Source: Candidatus Poribacteria bacterium
GTDB taxonomy: Bacteria; Poribacteria; WGA-4E; WGA-3G
Length of the DNA stretch: 9,370 nt
Direction of reading: 5' to 3'
NCBI GenBank assembly: GCA_009835515.1
Contig: VXXH01000392.1
Location: 1-9,370 of the forward strand
Of the stretch, positions 6,335 to 9,370 are shown piece by piece. Every line of letters begins with the position of its first letter. Position 1 is the stretch's first letter. Under the pieces are notes generated by a model that worked only from the letters and a program-made list of their open reading frames with translations, was not told where the DNA came from and made no database searches. The translations under genes were made by a program, and so were the position numbers.

Positions 6335-7759
6335 GTGGTAAACGCGGCATTGATTATCACTAAAATATGCAACGCTATTGATCTGATGATCGAAAGCAGT
6401 AAGCCATACAAAGGGCTGTTCCCATCTCTTCTACATCCGAAAACGGGTGAGATGCTAACAGAGAAACCGCCTAAGATTCCGGGGCAAAGAGACGGTGATC
6501 GCGCGCACCTCGGTTGTAATCTTATTCACGATGAGCCGTTGCTCGCCACGATGAACGCACTTGCTGAAACCGAATCGAAACCGGAATACGCCGAAGCGGT
6601 CGATCGTTACTTGGGGCACTTTGCCCAGCATTGCGCGAATACAACAACTGGTCTGTTCCCTTGGGGTGAGCATTCGTTTTGGCAGCTCATTGAGGAACGG
6701 GTCGGGTGTTCGCGGAATCCGGCGGCGGGTGCTGCCATTCACGATCATCTGCGTCAGGTTCCGCTGTGGCTCTGGCAAAAACTGAGGACGTTTAATCCGG
6801 CATGTGTGCAGAGTTTCGCTGATGGGCTGGATTATCACTGGACAGAGGGCGACGGACTTGAATACATCCGTCATGCAAATATCGACACAAAAGCACATCT
6901 CGTTCGCGGTGGCCGAGCGTGTGATTTTCCACGGCATTCAGGCTTTTACATCTTCGATCTGGTGTTCGCGTATGTGCAAGAGCAACGTCCTGAAATCCAT
7001 CAGCAGATTCGGAATTATACCGATTATTGGTGGGAAAAACGGGATGACCGTGGACTTTTGCGTATCGAAAGTCGTTCACCGAAAGAGGCAGAACGGTTTT
7101 TTGAGATGAACGCCCCCACGCAAACATTCTCATTGGGGATCAGTCTGCTTGAATCTGCAACGTTGATAGAACCGCTTTTACCCGAATTAGCAGACCAGAT
7201 GCGGCAATACGGCTCGGTTTACATTGACGGATTCCTCGCCGCACCGCATAACCTCGAAACGCGTGAATTTATCAGTTTATGCGAGTGCGAGACAGATCGG
7301 ATTGTTGAACGTATGTCGGCATGGGGCAGTGTCTACGGTGCCGGGACTTCGTGTGGTACGGGGGTGTTATGCCTCGGTGGATGGCGGTTGACACAAAATG
7401 AGAGGTTGATGGACTACGCACGCGCGGTTGGTAACACCTATCTGGATGAGAAGTTTCCAGTGGATCGCGTTCAGTCGGAAGCGTTCAAGATTCCAGCATC
7501 GGATGCGGGTCTTACGCTTGAATTGTTTGCGGATCTCTACGACATCACGGGTGAATCGGTATGGTTGGACGGCGGCATTGCGCTTGCGGAGACAGTGTTG
7601 GAAGTCTATTTTCCAGAAACGCTGCCCTACGGCGCATCAGGGATAGATTGGTATGAATCGCAGATGGGCGCAGCGTTCCTAATTCACGGTTTGGCGCGAG
7701 TGGCACTGTTATCACGTCACCGAACATGTCCACTCGCACCCAATTATACTGCACGATAG
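6335..7759 (+). CDS. Putative (alpha/alpha)6-barrel carbohydrate-active protein, function unresolved
   Basis: A 474-residue protein, GTG start, with no evident signal peptide or membrane segment, so probably cytosolic. I do not recognise a characterised family with confidence. It is built from repeated amphipathic helices with aromatic, acidic loops. Examples are GLFPWGEHSFWQLIEE (W110, E112, H113), DYHWTEGDGLEYIRH, GGRACDFPRHSGFYIF, WGSVYGAGTSCGTG and the C-terminal GIDWYESQMGAAFLIHG. This is the style of six-hairpin glycosidases, unsaturated glucuronyl hydrolases and some polysaccharide lyases or epimerases. Loop residues E112, H113 and the acidic and His residues of the later motifs are candidates for the active site. 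It has its own promoter, and a rho-independent terminator follows the stop. Neighbouring sugar isomerases and uxuA support a role in sugar or uronate degradation, but this is inference. Confidence 0.75.
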   Translation: MVNAALIITKICNAIDLMIESSKPYKGLFPSLLHPKTGEMLTEKPPKIPGQRDGDRAHLGCNLIHDEPLLATMNALAETESKPEYAEAVDRYLGHFAQHCANTTTGLFPWGEHSFWQLIEERVGCSRNPAAGAAIHDHLRQVPLWLWQKLRTFNPACVQSFADGLDYHWTEGDGLEYIRHANIDTKAHLVRGGRACDFPRHSGFYIFDLVFAYVQEQRPEIHQQIRNYTDYWWEKRDDRGLLRIESRSPKEAERFFEMNAPTQTFSLGISLLESATLIEPLLPELADQMRQYGSVYIDGFLAAPHNLETREFISLCECETDRIVERMSAWGSVYGAGTSCGTGVLCLGGWRLTQNERLMDYARAVGNTYLDEKFPVDRVQSEAFKIPASDAGLTLELFADLYDITGESVWLDGGIALAETVLEVYFPETLPYGASGIDWYESQMGAAFLIHGLARVALLSRHRTCPLAPNYTAR

Positions 7760-7771
7760 GCGCACTGAAAT

Positions 7772-7797
7772 GGCAAGGGTTGGCCTGCCTTTTTTTT
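7772..7797 (+). terminator. Rho-independent terminator
   Basis: GGCA (7772-7775) pairs with TGCC (7786-7789), and GG (7777-7778) pairs with CC (7784-7785) across a bulged A. The loop is GTTGG, followed directly by eight T residues (7790-7797). It lies 12 bases after the stop of the barrel-protein gene, so the next isomerase gene probably has its own promoter. I find no good one in 7798-7860. Confidence 0.8.
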
Positions 7798-7860
7798 GAG
7801 TTAACAAATTTTATTAGCGGAACGCATTACGCTTCTGCGAAAGCACATGAAAGGAAAATT

Positions 7861-8637
7861 ATGTCAAGAGTACCGATTGGTTTAGAACTGTTTTCTGTCC
7901 GAAATGAGTTGGCGGAGGATGCCCGCGGCACGATAAAAGCGGTCGCAGAGATGGGTTACGAAGGCGTTGAATTCGCCGGTCCGCCCCGACATCCCGCGCA
8001 AGAGTTGAAAGGCTATCTTGACGAGTTCAATCTGGTCTGCTGTGGCTGGCATACACCGTTCAACCTCGTGCAAGAAGACACCCTCGCCGAAACGATTGAA
8101 TTTAACAAAGTTTTGGAGAATCGTTATGTCATCGTTCCGGGTATACCGGGCGAACTGCGTCAGTCGCGTGCAGATTGGTTGAAGTTGGCGGATGTCTTCA
8201 ATGGGATCGCTGATAAACTCGCCGCGCACGATATGGTGACCGGTTACCATAACCATCACGTCGAATTTACGCCACTGGATGGCGAACAACCGTGGGATAC
8301 TTTCTTCGGGAATACAAACGAAGGCGTTGTGATGCAGCTGGATATGGGCAACGCGCTCTCTGGTGGTGCCGATCTCGTCGGCATTCTGGAGAGATATCCG
8401 GGCCGCGCCGGCACCGTCCATCTCAAGCCGTATGACGAATCAATAGGTGAGACGGACAGACACGCCGCTTTCCGCCCGATTATCGGTGAGGACAGTGTAC
8501 CGTGGGATGAGATCTTCCGTATCTGCGAAACAACCGGTGGCACAGAATGGTATATCGTCGAATATGAAAGCGATGCCTACCCGCCGATTGAGTCTGTTGA
8601 ACGTTGTCTAACTGCATTGAAGGAAATGGGTAAATAG
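7861..8637 (+). CDS. Sugar phosphate isomerase/epimerase (xylose isomerase-like TIM barrel)
   Basis: A 258-residue protein of the same superfamily as inosose dehydratase and tagatose/psicose epimerases. Signature elements in order: LELFSVRNEL (residues 8-17), the strand-2 GVEFAG (35-40), GYHNHHVEF with Glu135, LDMGN with Asp161, TVHLKP with His187, and IVEYES with Glu234 and Glu236. These give the usual Glu-Asp-His-Glu metal site, so it looks catalytically intact. YHNH..EF is typical of a subgroup that acts on keto-sugars or inositol derivatives; the exact substrate is unknown. The ATG at 7861 has AAGGA at 7851-7855. The longer in-frame reading from 7726 would start inside the previous gene and cross its terminator, so I rejected it. 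The AG of the TAG stop is the first two bases of the repeat array that follows. Confidence 0.9.
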   Translation: MSRVPIGLELFSVRNELAEDARGTIKAVAEMGYEGVEFAGPPRHPAQELKGYLDEFNLVCCGWHTPFNLVQEDTLAETIEFNKVLENRYVIVPGIPGELRQSRADWLKLADVFNGIADKLAAHDMVTGYHNHHVEFTPLDGEQPWDTFFGNTNEGVVMQLDMGNALSGGADLVGILERYPGRAGTVHLKPYDESIGETDRHAAFRPIIGEDSVPWDEIFRICETTGGTEWYIVEYESDAYPPIESVERCLTALKEMGK

Positions 8638-8677
8638 TTGTCAGTTATCAGTTGTCAGTTATCAGTTGTCAGTTACA
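8636..8677. repeat. Tandem array of the 7-mer AGTTRTC (14-bp period)
   Basis: Five perfect units alternate AGTTGTC and AGTTATC (8636-8642, 8643-8649, 8650-8656, 8657-8663, 8664-8670), followed by the degenerate AGTTACA. The array begins inside the TAG stop codon of the isomerase gene. Confidence 0.9.
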
Positions 8678-8722
8678 AGAGGGATTTGTTAAACGAAAAG
8701 CTCTTAACTAATGACTGATAAC
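8658..8722. repeat. Long imperfect fold-back hairpin (MITE-like)
   Basis: GTTATCAGT (8658-8666) is the exact reverse complement of ACTGATAAC (8714-8722). Inside it AGTTA (8671-8675) pairs with TAACT (8705-8709), and AGAG (8678-8681) with CTCT (8701-8704), with one mismatch, two wobble pairs and a two-base bulge. The loop is 19 bases. There is no T-run, so it is not a standard terminator. No coding content is seen inside. It looks like a small dispersed repeat, but other copies cannot be checked here. Confidence 0.6.
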
Positions 8723-8791
8723 CATCCTCAGGCGTTTCCTCTTGAACCCCGTACGGATGACATACCTATAGAAGCAGTCCAGGAGCCATAA
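8711..8791 (+). CDS. Possible 26-residue small ORF or gene remnant
   Basis: ATG at 8711 opens a frame ending at TAA 8789-8791 that encodes MTDNHPQAFPLEP followed by RTDDIPIEAVQEP. The composition (Pro, Asp, Glu, no rare codon runs) looks protein-like rather than random. However, the ATG lies in the arm of the fold-back repeat, there is no ribosome site, and no family is recognised. It may be the remnant of a gene interrupted by the repeat, or chance. Confidence 0.15.
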   Translation: MTDNHPQAFPLEPRTDDIPIEAVQEP

Positions 8792-8799
8792 ATCAAAAA

Positions 8800-9370
8800 A
8801 TGAGAACCTATTGTGCGAGTACCCTTCCATTTTCCACTTTTCCTTTGACGGCGTTTGTCGGTGAGTTATCTGAAGGTGGTGTGTCCGCCATTGAACTCGC
8901 GCAACCCCATTTTTCGGATGTGGAAGCCGAAACTATTGACGCCCTTCGAGAAGAGACTGGACTCAATTTCAAATCTATGCTGAGCACGGTCCGGGTTGAC
9001 GCGCCAGATGGACTTGAAGCGTTAATCTCAATTCTCGACACTGCCCAAAGGCTTTCCGTTCCAATCGTCAGCATCGCGAGTGGCGGCAATGAAGACGCCA
9101 CCGCTCGCGAGATTGGCACGATTATTGAGCATCTCAAAACAGTCACTGCTGAAGCGGAAACCCGCAATCTAACCCTTGTCCTCTATGCGCACGAAGGAAG
9201 CCTCGCTTACAATCTTGAACGCACGCAGCAGCTCCTCAACGCGATTCCTTCCGAAAATTTTGGCTTTTACTACAGTCCCTATCATTTCCATCGCGCTGGA
9301 GACGATCCCGTTGTCTCCTTACGTACGTTGTCAGAACGGTTGGTTAGCGTCTATTTTAACTGCGGTGTCG
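8800..9370 (+). CDS. Sugar phosphate isomerase/epimerase-like TIM-barrel protein, 3'-truncated by the window edge
   Basis: The first 190 residues of an xylose-isomerase-like protein, open to the window end. Beta strands with typical family sequence: GVSAIELAQPHF (strand 2), VPIVSIASGG (strand 4), LTLVLYAHEGSL (strand 5, with His and Glu near the active site) and FGFYYSPYHFHRAGDD (strand 6). In relatives the strand-6 segment usually has an Asp metal ligand; here the position looks like Ser159, so the site may be altered. ATG at 8800 is preceded by AGGAG (8781-8785), 14 bases away and farther than usual. A stop at 8758 bounds the frame upstream, and no better start exists. A weak TTGAAC (8742) / TATAGA (8767) pair with a 19-base spacer could be a promoter. 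Substrate unknown. Confidence 0.8.
   Translation, partial: MRTYCASTLPFSTFPLTAFVGELSEGGVSAIELAQPHFSDVEAETIDALREETGLNFKSMLSTVRVDAPDGLEALISILDTAQRLSVPIVSIASGGNEDATAREIGTIIEHLKTVTAEAETRNLTLVLYAHEGSLAYNLERTQQLLNAIPSENFGFYYSPYHFHRAGDDPVVSLRTLSERLVSVYFNCGV

Noticed and set aside
7726..7860. N-terminal extension of the second isomerase starting at 7726
   Set aside because: It starts inside the previous gene, crosses a clear terminator, and adds residues absent from the family; ATG 7861 has its own ribosome site.
8636..8677. CRISPR array
   Set aside because: The units are 7 bases long and contiguous with no spacers; this is a simple tandem repeat.
8808..9167. Minus-strand 119-residue frame near the right end
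   Set aside because: Ser-rich shadow of the plus-strand isomerase gene, which shows family motifs.

Overview
The window reads as a stretch of chromosome from an uncultured, moderate-GC heterotroph rich in sugar-processing enzymes. Three xylose-isomerase-like TIM-barrel genes, a UxuA-type mannonate dehydratase, a TolB-like beta-propeller and short dispersed hairpin repeats all fit Candidatus Poribacteria or a similar sponge- or marine-associated lineage. That placement is an inference from gene content; no rRNA or marker gene is present.

Layout. Positions 1-4042 are on the plus strand: the C-terminal two thirds of a mannonate dehydratase, a beta-class DNA methyltransferase, an Rpn-type PD-(D/E)XK nuclease, and a thiamine-diphosphate 2-oxo-acid decarboxylase with its full catalytic set. 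A convergent gap (4043-4133) carries two copies of a hairpin repeat. Positions 4134-6056 are on the minus strand: a sugar phosphate isomerase/epimerase-like protein and a secreted PD40/TolB-like beta-propeller protein. A divergent intergenic region (6057-6334) holds a well-formed sigma70-type promoter for each direction plus repeats. Positions 6335-9370 are on the plus strand: a large, probably (alpha/alpha)6-barrel, carbohydrate-active protein followed by a clear rho-independent terminator, then a second sugar isomerase-like gene. After that come an AGTTRTC tandem array with a long fold-back hairpin and the start of a third isomerase-like gene that runs off the window.

How the genes fit together. 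The mannonate dehydratase would feed D-mannonate to 2-keto-3-deoxygluconate in hexuronate catabolism. The TIM-barrel isomerases and the barrel protein suggest further handling of sugars or uronates, but the substrates cannot be read from sequence. The methyltransferase and Rpn nuclease sit 13 bases apart, probably on one transcript. They look like an accessory cassette inside a metabolic neighbourhood. Two points stand out: that methyltransferase-nuclease pair, and the methyltransferase's missing canonical start codon, since the conserved N-terminus is encoded upstream of the first ATG/GTG/TTG. I see no convincing wholly new system. Most of the window is ordinary metabolism with interesting repeats and one candidate accessory pair.
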